From Clostridium_AD sp036569345 (GTDB lineage: Bacteria; Bacillota; Clostridia; Clostridiales; Clostridiaceae), in contig NZ_DATCQT010000079.1 of assembly GCF_036569345.1 (NCBI RefSeq), positions 1-5,140 on the forward strand: 5,140 nucleotides of DNA. The letters are read 5' to 3'. Under the pieces are notes generated by a model. That model had not been told where the DNA came from. It saw only the letters and a program-made list of their open reading frames with translations, and did not search any database. Both the position numbers and the translations under genes were made by a program. Position 1 is the stretch's first letter. Each line of letters begins with the position of its first letter. Of this stretch, positions 1 to 5,095 are shown in pieces.

Positions 1-519
1 CTTTATTTCTTCATTCTTAATAGTTTTAACAATTTCTTTATTATTATTTAAAAATTTCATATCGACTGCTGTATTATTAGTTTTAAATTTTTGTATTTCA
101 TTTTTATACTTATCTAAAAACCAATTATATGGTTTTGATGAATTAAAAAACTCTTTGGGGTGTTCTATATATTCAGCTAAAAAACATGAAGTCTTTAATT
201 GTGTGGAAGTTGGAGGTTGCAAATGGGCAACATTGGGTTTGTTTTTCAGAAATTTAATAGATGTATTTGTAAGTAAGATATATTTATTGTTATTTAAACT
301 TATAATTTTAAAAAGTTTGCTTTCTTGCATGGCATGAATATCATTGAAGGTTTGACGTTCTGATTTGCCAGAAAATTTATATATTTGTTGTAAAAACATA
401 TAACCGCCAAAACAATTAATGATTTTTAGATAATGTTGATATTTTAAAACTATATCTATATAAGTATATGGATTTATTTCAAGTGCTGATGGTATTAATA
501 TATCTTCTTCAAGCTTCAA
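1..519 (-). CDS. Hypothetical winged-helix-like protein, C-terminus cut by window edge
   Basis: The frame is open for 173 codons from a TTG at 519 to the left edge, so the C-terminus is missing. I chose TTG because a stop lies two codons upstream in the same frame and GGGGAG (530-535) sits 10 bases ahead. The start lies inside the last codons of the preceding gene (11-base overlap), which suggests translational coupling. Residues about 25-95 read as helix, helix, a recognition-like helix (around SGKSERQTFNDIHAMQE) and a two-strand wing ending near YILLTNTSIKFL, which fits a winged helix-turn-helix fold. The rest is Lys/Asn-rich with no motif I recognise, and no membrane segment is visible. 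By position it may act with the preceding winged-helix protein on element DNA. The frame and start are well supported; the fold is a by-eye inference and the function is unknown. Confidence 0.72.
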   Translation of the reverse strand, partial: MKLEEDILIPSALEINPYTYIDIVLKYQHYLKIINCFGGYMFLQQIYKFSGKSERQTFNDIHAMQESKLFKIISLNNNKYILLTNTSIKFLKNKPNVAHLQPPTSTQLKTSCFLAEYIEHPKEFFNSSKPYNWFLDKYKNEIQKFKTNNTAVDMKFLNNNKEIVKTIKNEEIK

Positions 520-1075
520 TTTTTAACATCTCCCCACAACCAATTTCAGCAGCAATATTATATTTTTCTTGTATCTGTTCTTTCGTATAATTTTTTGTGG
601 TTACCTCTACTCCCACTGAAATTCCATTACTAGAAAATGTTGCATCTACCATTGTATTTAAATTTTTAGTAGGATTATCTAATTTATATTGTTTTATTAA
701 ATCATTTTCATTTAACCAAGTTTTTCTTTGCTCTCGTTCTAAACTATAATATATACTAGATAATTTTAAATCGTGATCTATTTGTCTTTCATTACTTCTA
801 TAAAAATTATCTATATCACTATTAATTTTTACATGCGATTTACCTTTTTCATCAAGATAATAAACTTTAATTGTATTTGTTCCATGAATTACTATACCTT
901 TAGAATATATATAACATTCCTTTTCAAGATTCTTTAATCTTTTTTCGCTTAACCCAATAATTTTTCTTGCATCAAAGTTTGAGGTCACACCAGTTCGTGC
1001 TATGCCTTTCATTAATTCAAGATCTCTTCCAGTTATACACTTGATTGATGGACCAGATTTCCTCCCTCTTGCCAT
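509..1075 (-). CDS. Winged-helix protein resembling the replication-relaxation family
   Basis: A 188-residue soluble protein. The ATG start is clear: AAGGAG (1085-1090) lies 9 bases upstream. Residues about 14-58 (ITGRDLELMKGIAR to LKNLEKECYI) look like a helix-turn-helix, followed by a wing-like pair of strands at about 60-84. The C-terminal part has an HDL motif (101-103), then VDATF (D144), GVEVTTK (E157, K161) and an amphipathic helix. That order, an HxL helix and then D-A...E-V-x-T-x-K, resembles the replication-relaxation / MobC-like proteins of Gram-positive mobile elements, whose core looks like a degenerate restriction-nuclease fold. In that family the proteins are linked to plasmid or ICE DNA processing, but activity is poorly known. 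The gene starts inside the end of the methyltransferase gene (43-base overlap) and overlaps the next gene by 11 bases. The family call is moderate; a plain transcriptional regulator is the main alternative. Confidence 0.8.
   Translation of the reverse strand: MARGRKSGPSIKCITGRDLELMKGIARTGVTSNFDARKIIGLSEKRLKNLEKECYIYSKGIVIHGTNTIKVYYLDEKGKSHVKINSDIDNFYRSNERQIDHDLKLSSIYYSLEREQRKTWLNENDLIKQYKLDNPTKNLNTMVDATFSSNGISVGVEVTTKNYTKEQIQEKYNIAAEIGCGEMLKIEA
530..535 (-). promoter_or_regulatory. Ribosome binding site GGGGAG deciding a TTG start
   Basis: GGGGAG lies within the coding end of the preceding gene, 10 bases before the TTG at 519. It is the only purine-rich site near the head of this frame and supports the non-ATG start. 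Confidence 0.5.
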
Positions 1076-1590
1076 TTTTTAATACTCCTTTTTTTTGCAA
1101 TAAATTTATTTGTTTTCAATCTTAAATTTACAATATCCCATTCTTTAGAAAATAAATTTATAATTTCATTAAAATCATATTTTATACCATTAGATAATTT
1201 CTTTTTATTTAATTCAACTATGCAGAAAGAATCACTATTTGATATCCTACTAATCTCATTTATTAATTTTTCTTTATCAGAAATAAACATAAATAAAAAA
1301 TTGCACATTATAATATCATATTTTTTTTGTAGTGGTATACCATTACTTAAATCAGTTTGAATAAAATTAATTTTAGTTATATCTATTTCACTAAATTTAT
1401 TTATATCTATGGCAGTAATATTCTCGAATCCAAGTTTATTAAGATAATAAATATTTCTTGCCCTCCCACATCCTAGATCTATTATTTTATCTTTTACATT
1501 TATTTCGTTTATAAATTTATTTATAAAAAATCTTGTGTAGTCACTCCTGCTTTTGCTTGAACATTGTGGGCATATCCTTAAATCTTTCAT
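1033..1590 (-). CDS. Class I SAM-dependent methyltransferase with N-terminal CPxC
   Basis: A 185-residue cytosolic enzyme expected to transfer a methyl group from S-adenosylmethionine; the substrate is unknown. Motif I is IIDLGCGRARN (36-46), the glycine-rich SAM loop. AIDIN (D62) is the acidic end of strand 2 that holds the ribose, QTD (D80) fits the adenine-side motif, and DIIMCNFLFMFI (92-103) is the strand-4 motif. After strand 5 (FCIVELNKKK) the end is shorter than in many relatives. N-terminal CPQC (7-10) is one cysteine pair, with no second pair visible. The NPPY of typical N6-adenine DNA methylases is absent, so it looks like the UbiE/small-molecule type and not a restriction-modification enzyme. 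AGGTGA (1595-1600) lies 4 bases before the ATG. Residues from about 171 on are read through sequence that also encodes the start of the next gene and may not matter to the fold. It is first in the left-hand operon. Confidence 0.85.
   Translation of the reverse strand: MKDLRICPQCSSKSRSDYTRFFINKFINEINVKDKIIDLGCGRARNIYYLNKLGFENITAIDINKFSEIDITKINFIQTDLSNGIPLQKKYDIIMCNFLFMFISDKEKLINEISRISNSDSFCIVELNKKKLSNGIKYDFNEIINLFSKEWDIVNLRLKTNKFIAKKRSIKKWQEGGNLVHQSSV
1085..1090 (-). promoter_or_regulatory. Ribosome binding site AAGGAG inside the methyltransferase gene
   Basis: A strong AAGGAG, 9 bases ahead of the ATG at 1075, lies wholly within the 3' coding end of the methyltransferase gene. It shows that the 43-base gene overlap is real and not a start-site artefact. 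Confidence 0.7.
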
Positions 1591-1652
1591 ATAATCACCT
1601 ATTTACTCATTAAATATTTTTTGAATTTAGTAAAGTTACATTGGGGGGCTAT

Positions 1653-1681
1653 ATTAGAAATGTTATTGATAACGTGGACAA
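1653..1681 (-). promoter_or_regulatory. Candidate sigma-A promoter for the left operon
   Basis: Reading the minus strand, TTGTCC (1681-1676) and TCTAAT (1658-1653) are separated by 17 bases. They match the -35 and -10 consensus at 4/6 and 5/6. Transcription would start near 1646, about 55 bases ahead of the methyltransferase ATG. The -35 box lies in one arm of a long inverted repeat, and a palindrome fills the spacer, so repression at this site is plausible. In such A+T-rich DNA chance matches are common. Confidence 0.45.
1662..1673. promoter_or_regulatory. Palindrome GTTAT-TG-ATAAC, possible operator
   Basis: A perfect 5-2-5 palindrome lies between the proposed -35 and -10 boxes, where a bound dimeric repressor would block RNA polymerase. 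The winged-helix proteins encoded just downstream are candidate binders, which would make the operon self-regulating. This is inference from position only. Confidence 0.35.
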
Positions 1682-1691
1682 ATGAACACAA

Positions 1692-1735
1692 GTCAATTAA
1701 AAAAGCAAATTTGTTGCGATCGCTTGCGATTTTTT
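1692..1735. repeat. Nested short repeats around GCGATCGC and TTTGTTGC
   Basis: The self-complementary GCGATCGC (1716-1723) overlaps the hairpin ATCG-CTTG-CGAT (1719-1730). TTGCGAT occurs twice (1714-1720, 1724-1730), 10 bases apart, about one helical turn. TTTGTTGC occurs at 1710-1717 and again at 1733-1740, 23 bases apart. This is an unusually G/C-bearing island in an A/T-rich spacer. The repeats are plain in the sequence; their role is not. Confidence 0.6.
1699..1717 (-). terminator. Weak candidate terminator of the transfer operon
   Basis: On the minus strand GCAA-CAAAT-TTGC (1717-1705) is followed directly by six T (1704-1699). The 4-bp stem is weak. It could be extended by outer A/T pairs (A-run near 1735-1730 with the T tract), which encloses GCGATCGC. 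It is the only T-tailed hairpin between the DUF6103 gene and the methyltransferase gene. It overlaps the upstream flank of the proposed promoter. Confidence 0.3.
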
Positions 1736-1768
1736 GTTGCTGTTTGGTGTTTATTTGTCCACCTAGAT

Positions 1769-1785
1769 TTACAGTGCAACTGTAA
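1769..1785. repeat. Inverted repeat TTACAG-TGCAA-CTGTAA
   Basis: Perfect 6-bp arms around a 5-base loop. No T tract follows on either strand, so it is better read as a binding site or structural hairpin than a terminator. Confidence 0.6.
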
Positions 1786-1802
1786 TATCATATATCTGTT
1801 GA

Positions 1803-1835
1803 GGATACTGTGTTTGCTATGCAAAAACAGTATCC
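1803..1835. repeat. Strong 33-base hairpin, arms of 15 bp
   Basis: GGATACTGTGTTTGC (1803-1817), loop TAT (1818-1820), then GCAAAAACAGTATCC (1821-1835). Fourteen of 15 positions pair; the only mismatch is G1812 with A1826. This is the strongest fold in the window. On the minus strand it is not followed by T residues (TCAACAG comes next), and on the plus strand only by ATTTTG with no gene to terminate. That argues for a DNA site, such as an oriT inverted repeat, single-strand origin or operator, over a simple terminator. Confidence 0.75.
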
Positions 1836-1841
1836 ATTTTG

Positions 1842-1872
1842 ACTGCAATTCACATTGATTTATGTAACTGCA
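1842..1872. repeat. Direct repeat ACTGCA, 25 bases apart
   Basis: ACTGCA occurs at 1842-1847 and 1867-1872, and ACAT/ATGT half-sites lie between them. Short enough to be chance, but it adds to the repeat density of this spacer. Confidence 0.35.
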
Positions 1873-1891
1873 TAATCTCTCTATATATATT

Positions 1892-2170
1892 TTAATACTT
1901 TCTATTATTATTATCAAGTGTTTTACTTGATGATTTTTCTTCATTTGGTATTTCTTTCTGTATTTTATTAACCTTTCCTTCTGTCTCATCTTTTGTTTCA
2001 AAATCCTCTTCTATATACTTTTTTAATACTTTAGGTACATTTTTATTATATAATCCATCTAAATATTTAATGATTTCCTCATCAAGTTCTTTACCTTTAT
2101 CTTTTAATGATACCCTAATCGCTTTGACTTTTTCCTCATTATATTCTAATTTAAATTGAAATTTTTTCAT
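1892..2170 (-). CDS. DUF6103 family small protein
   Basis: A 92-residue soluble, charged protein of unknown function. The start is the ATG at 2170, not the one at 2188: AGGAGA (2177-2182) is 6 bases upstream of 2170, while the earlier ATG has no such site. Residues 1-55 match what I know of the DUF6103 family: a short strand (KKFQFKLEYNEEKVKAIRVS), then a helix with the typical ELDEEIIKYLDGLYNKNVPKVLKKYIEE ending, here around residues 29-56 with the LYxKxVP core. The tail from about residue 57 is Glu/Lys/Ser/Asn-rich and probably disordered. The family occurs mostly in conjugative elements of Firmicutes beside transfer genes, as here. No enzyme motif or membrane segment is visible. It is the last gene of the transfer block. 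Confidence 0.85.
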   Translation of the reverse strand: MKKFQFKLEYNEEKVKAIRVSLKDKGKELDEEIIKYLDGLYNKNVPKVLKKYIEEDFETKDETEGKVNKIQKEIPNEEKSSSKTLDNNNRKY

Positions 2171-2176
2171 ATTATC

Positions 2177-2182
2177 TCTCCT
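2177..2182 (-). promoter_or_regulatory. Ribosome binding site AGGAGA that fixes the DUF6103 start
   Basis: Located 6 bases before the ATG at 2170 and downstream of the other in-frame ATG at 2188, so it selects the shorter protein. Confidence 0.75.
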
Positions 2183-2206
2183 ATACATATTTTATTTTAT
2201 TTCTAA

Positions 2207-2212
2207 ATTATA
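2207..2212 (-). promoter_or_regulatory. Candidate -10 box TATAAT ahead of the DUF6103 gene
   Basis: A perfect TATAAT on the minus strand in the 68-base gap between the coiled-coil gene stop and the DUF6103 ATG. No good -35 box is found 16-18 bases upstream. A weak or activated internal promoter is possible; co-transcription with the upstream genes is equally likely. Confidence 0.3.
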
Positions 2213-2238
2213 GCTTTCTTATAACAGTATACACCATT

Positions 2239-3450
2239 TTACTTTTTAACAACCTTTTCAACTGCTTTCGTAGGTGCTTTTTTAGCTATTTTTTTAGTTG
2301 CTTTTTTTTTGTTTTGTATCGCTAAATTATTTTTTTTAAGTTGTTGAATATGTTTTTCTTTCTCCACATATATAAGAAATACTTTATAATTATCTTGATA
2401 TACTTTTATTTCTGTATTATGTTTCAATTGAATTTGGTTTAATTGTTCCAGTTGTTTCTCTTGTGTTTTTTTTAATTTTAATAAAATATTATCACTTTTT
2501 ATACTTACTTTATCTGTTTTTATATTTGATTTATCTTTGATTTTTTTAATATCATTAACCTTTTGATCTAGTTTATTTATCTTTTCTATGAGTGAAGATT
2601 TAGTTATTTTCAAAGTCGCATTTTGCTGTTCACTATCAACTATTTTTGATTTATAACTATTGATTTTTTGATTTGTATTAGTCTGTTCTTCTTGAATTTC
2701 ATACTTATATTGACTATTTAAACTAGTAATCTTTTCATTAGCCATATTAATCAAATTTTCGTTATTTTTTATATTATTATTGATAGAAACTATTTCCTTA
2801 TTTATATTACTTATTTCACTTTTAGTTATATTAATAATGTAGTCATTTTGTGTTTCCGATTTAAGATTATTGTTAATTTTCACTTTTCTATAATCACAAT
2901 ATATAGTAGTGGAATTGTTTTTAATTACATTATTATCATTACTTGCACTTTCATCAGCTGTATTAGAATTAAAATCATCTGTAGTTATATTACTAGGATC
3001 TATACTTACATTTGAATTTGAGCTTGAATTTTGGCTAACTTTTAATGCAATAGCTTCATAATTTTCTGGTATATTTTCAATTCTAACAATATAAATATCA
3101 TCTGTATTTAGTATCGTTTTTACTGCTAATTTCTGTTTTACATTAACTTTAGCTTTAGCAGAAAAATTAAGTTTTGTTGCTATATAATCTCCAGAATCTT
3201 TATAAGATAATTCTACTTCCATGAAGTTTTTGTCCTTATTGTGCTCCCATCTGTTTATAGATAATTTTGTAGAACCTGCATTTACTTCCTTACCTAAACT
3301 GCTATTCATAACAGTAGAATTATCGGGTAATATACTGTTTGCATTGAAAAATATGAAGTACATTATTATTATTATTATAAATGAAATATAATAAAATAAT
3401 GATTTATTATGCTTAACACTTGTATTTGAATAAGCTAAATTTTGAATCAC
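2239..3450 (-). CDS. Single-pass membrane protein with outside beta domain, long coiled coil and Lys/Ala-rich tail
   Basis: 403 residues; I do not recognise the family. The GTG start is set by AGGTGA (3455-3460) 4 bases upstream; no in-frame ATG precedes the membrane segment. Residues 18-36 (Ile/Phe-rich) form one transmembrane helix. Positive charges just before it (K13, H14, K16) predict the N-terminus inside and the rest outside. Residues about 50-140 read as alternating strands (SLGKEVNAGSTKLSINRWEH, FMEVELSY), similar in style to DUF4352-like immunoglobulin-type domains of Firmicute surface proteins. Residues 140-180 are a Ser/Asn/Asp linker, and 200-375 a long, charged, Asn-rich helix likely to be coiled coil. 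The last 26 residues are Lys/Ala/Thr-rich (TKKIAKKAPTKAVEKVVKK), resembling histone H1 tails. Placed 14 bases after the VirB8-like gene, it may be an envelope component of the transfer channel or a surface contact factor. Role unknown. Confidence 0.85.
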   Translation of the reverse strand: MIQNLAYSNTSVKHNKSLFYYISFIIIIIMYFIFFNANSILPDNSTVMNSSLGKEVNAGSTKLSINRWEHNKDKNFMEVELSYKDSGDYIATKLNFSAKAKVNVKQKLAVKTILNTDDIYIVRIENIPENYEAIALKVSQNSSSNSNVSIDPSNITTDDFNSNTADESASNDNNVIKNNSTTIYCDYRKVKINNNLKSETQNDYIINITKSEISNINKEIVSINNNIKNNENLINMANEKITSLNSQYKYEIQEEQTNTNQKINSYKSKIVDSEQQNATLKITKSSLIEKINKLDQKVNDIKKIKDKSNIKTDKVSIKSDNILLKLKKTQEKQLEQLNQIQLKHNTEIKVYQDNYKVFLIYVEKEKHIQQLKKNNLAIQNKKKATKKIAKKAPTKAVEKVVKK

Positions 3451-3464
3451 ATTTTCACCTCATT

Positions 3465-4064
3465 TTAATTAATAAATGGTGTATTCTTTAATGGTTTATT
3501 AATTAATAAATCATCAACTACCCATTTATTATCAACATTTCTTAATTTTAATTCTATCAATATTGGTGTTGTACTATCTGTTTTATTTACTTGCATTTCT
3601 TGGTCAGCTAATACTAAAACACTTACATTGTTATCATCTTGTATTGCCTTAGAATATAATCTAATATTTTCAATAGATATTTTGTAATTAACATCACTTT
3701 GCAACTCATCTTTTTTTGTTGGTTCTAATTTGTTTATTAAGTAAGTAGTTGAGTACGGTTTTATATTGTCATAAATTTTATCTTTACTTAAAGCATCATA
3801 GTTAAAAAAAGCATTTAAAAATTGATTTGAAACTTCATTTATCTTTACTGCTCTATCGCTATCTTTTGTATCAATTTTTTTATTTAATTCACTTATTTTA
3901 TTGTTATTGTTTTTTAATTTCTCCTTTGTACTTGTAAGATTTTTATCACTTGTTATGTAATTTTTATAATTTTTATAGTTCATAATTATTACTGTTGTTA
4001 GTGATATTATAAAAACTATATTGCTCATAATTAAGTATTTATTTACTTTTTTATTGCCTGACAT
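3465..4064 (-). CDS. VirB8/TcpC-like conjugation membrane protein (NTF2-like domain)
   Basis: 199 residues. ATG with a full AGGAGG (4072-4077) 7 bases upstream. Residues about 10-28 (YLIMSNIVFIISLTTVIIM) are one membrane helix with lysines before it, so the C-terminal part should be outside. Residues 40-67 are a short Lys/Asn-rich coiled coil. Residues 75-190 fit an NTF2-like fold: a long helix (NEVSNQFLNAFFNYDA), the DNIKPYSTTYLINKL segment, then four strands ending in NKWVVDDLLIN. That layout, a membrane helix, a short stalk and one NTF2-like domain, is that of small VirB8/TcpC-type scaffold proteins in Gram-positive conjugation systems, which hold together the membrane channel. It sits 17 bases after the cell-wall hydrolase gene, as expected in such operons. 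The fold is read by eye and identity with a particular named protein is not claimed. Confidence 0.8.
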   Translation of the reverse strand: MSGNKKVNKYLIMSNIVFIISLTTVIIMNYKNYKNYITSDKNLTSTKEKLKNNNNKISELNKKIDTKDSDRAVKINEVSNQFLNAFFNYDALSKDKIYDNIKPYSTTYLINKLEPTKKDELQSDVNYKISIENIRLYSKAIQDDNNVSVLVLADQEMQVNKTDSTTPILIELKLRNVDNKWVVDDLLINKPLKNTPFIN

Positions 4065-4081
4065 ATTTAATCCTCCTAAGT

Positions 4082-5092
4082 TTACTTCTCATTATATTTC
4101 CCAAACCCTGCTAAATCAGACCGATTATAACTCTGAATTTTAACAACATCATTGCTCTTAGGTGCATTTATCATTATACCGTCACCGATATACATTCCTA
4201 TGTGATGTATGTTTCTAACATCACCAAAAAAAACTAAATCTCCAATCTCTGGGGTAGTAGTTTTTGTTGAATTATCATAGTACCCTTGTGCTGTTGAACG
4301 TTGTATTTTGTATCCAGATTTTTGATAACAATAATATATTAATCCACTACAATCAAAAGTATTTGGACCAGCAGCTCCCCATATATACGCTTTACCTTTC
4401 TGTTCTTGTGCTATTTGTATAACTTTTTCTAGTTTACCAGAGCCACCTTTTACAGTCTCAGAACTTGTATAATACTTAAAAACATGAGCTACATAATTCA
4501 CATCTCCATAGCTTGACCATCCAACTTTTTTAGCTTGCACCGTAGAAAATTCTTGTGCAACTGCAAGTGAATATCCCCCTTTCGATTTAGCAAAACCGAT
4601 AAATCCTTGACCAAAATTATAAGTTTGAAGTGCTAAACTAATATTTTTAGTATCATTAATATCTTTAACACCAGCCTTTGTAATAGAGTCTTTAAATTCT
4701 TGTACTCCACAAAAAACCGAATAATCTGGATTAGTTATTCCATTAGGCATTTTCGGATATTCCGTATTGTAAGCTCCTTCACTAGCTTGCATTACGTCAA
4801 TTGAAGACCCTCCACTTTCTTGTTGAATAAGTGCTAGAATTAGATTTACATATTGAGGTATACCAAATTGTTTTGCATATTTTTCAACCTCTGGTTTCCA
4901 TGCTAAAACAGTTGCTGATACATTAGAGGTTCCCATAGCGACACCATTATTATTGTTTGTATTGCCATTACTTCCTATAAGTATTAATGCTGTTGTAGAA
5001 ACAATTACAATTAATAAAAGTAATGGCAATATAGCTACCATTACTTTTATTAATAATTTTCTTATTGATTTTTTTATTATTTTTTTAAGCAC
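4082..5092 (-). CDS. CwlT-type bifunctional peptidoglycan hydrolase (lysozyme-like + NlpC/P60)
   Basis: A 336-residue, membrane-anchored cell-wall enzyme that would cut glycan strands and peptide stems to let the conjugation apparatus cross the wall. After a lysine-rich start, residues 17-40 are a transmembrane helix; 41-60 is an Asn/Gly/Ser linker. Residues about 61-208 are the lysozyme-like domain: ALIQQESGG carries the likely catalytic Glu92, and IDVMQASEGA, LALQTYNFGQGFIGFAKSKGG and the following AVAQEFS are family hallmarks. Residues about 220-333 are NlpC/P60: FDCSGL (Cys248), HHIGMYIG (His297) and INAP (Asn309 as third polar residue, as in CwlT, in place of the more usual His). All key residues are present, so it should be active. 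The GTG start follows AAGGTGG (5103-5109) at 10 bases; the upstream gene ends only 3 bases earlier and in the same frame. Confidence 0.93.
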   Translation of the reverse strand: MLKKIIKKSIRKLLIKVMVAILPLLLLIVIVSTTALILIGSNGNTNNNNGVAMGTSNVSATVLAWKPEVEKYAKQFGIPQYVNLILALIQQESGGSSIDVMQASEGAYNTEYPKMPNGITNPDYSVFCGVQEFKDSITKAGVKDINDTKNISLALQTYNFGQGFIGFAKSKGGYSLAVAQEFSTVQAKKVGWSSYGDVNYVAHVFKYYTSSETVKGGSGKLEKVIQIAQEQKGKAYIWGAAGPNTFDCSGLIYYCYQKSGYKIQRSTAQGYYDNSTKTTTPEIGDLVFFGDVRNIHHIGMYIGDGIMINAPKSNDVVKIQSYNRSDLAGFGKYNEK

Positions 5093-5095
5093 TTT

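Larger units (their letters stand above)
1674..1762. repeat. Long-range inverted repeat with GTGGACAAAT arms
   Basis: GTGGACAAATGAACA (1674-1688) is the reverse complement of TGTTTATTTGTCCAC (1748-1762) at 14 of 15 positions. The arms enclose about 59 bases holding shorter repeats. The arms could be two binding sites for one protein in opposite orientation, or the base of a cruciform or RNA stem. There is no flanking target duplication and no coding frame between the arms that would make this an insertion element. Confidence 0.65.
1591..1891. other. 301-base gene-free spacer rich in repeats; possible oriT or control locus
   Basis: No convincing frame lies here: the minus-strand frame reaching in from 2001 overlaps the DUF6103 gene and looks random. 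The spacer separates two same-direction gene blocks and holds at least three inverted repeats, several direct repeats and a candidate promoter. Clustered inverted repeats between a transfer-gene block and DNA-binding genes are typical of conjugation origins; in pCW3-type clostridial plasmids a winged-helix accessory protein binds repeats in oriT. No nic site can be recognised by eye, and no relaxase gene is in view. The oriT reading is therefore only a hypothesis. Confidence 0.35.

Noticed and set aside
155..337. A 60-codon plus-strand open frame
   Set aside because: It lies fully antisense to the truncated minus-strand gene (1-519), has no good ribosome binding site, and its product has no recognisable family features.
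1073..1083. Programmed -1 frameshift at the A-run joining the methyltransferase to the winged-helix protein
   Set aside because: The codons read ATT AAA AAA TGG, which does not give a proper X-XXY-YYZ heptamer, and the downstream gene has its own strong ribosome binding site and ATG.
1719..1735. Plus-strand terminator (ATCG-CTTG-CGAT followed by six T)
   Set aside because: The 4-bp stem is weak and there is no plus-strand gene upstream that would need it; the structure is better described within the repeat island.
1674..1762. Small insertion element or MITE bounded by the GTGGACAAAT arms
   Set aside because: No matching direct target duplication is seen just outside the arms, the arms are internal to a promoter region, and the enclosed 59 bases carry structured repeats of their own.
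1591..1891. CRISPR array
   Set aside because: The repeats are too short, are not regularly spaced and do not recur more than twice.
1693..2001. A 102-codon minus-strand frame overlapping the DUF6103 gene
   Set aside because: Its first third is the DUF6103 gene read in another frame and the rest crosses the repeat-rich spacer. The product has random composition and no ribosome binding site.
2171..2188. Longer DUF6103 protein starting at the ATG at 2188
   Set aside because: The AGGAGA site lies downstream of this ATG, and the six extra residues (MYRRDN) are that site translated.
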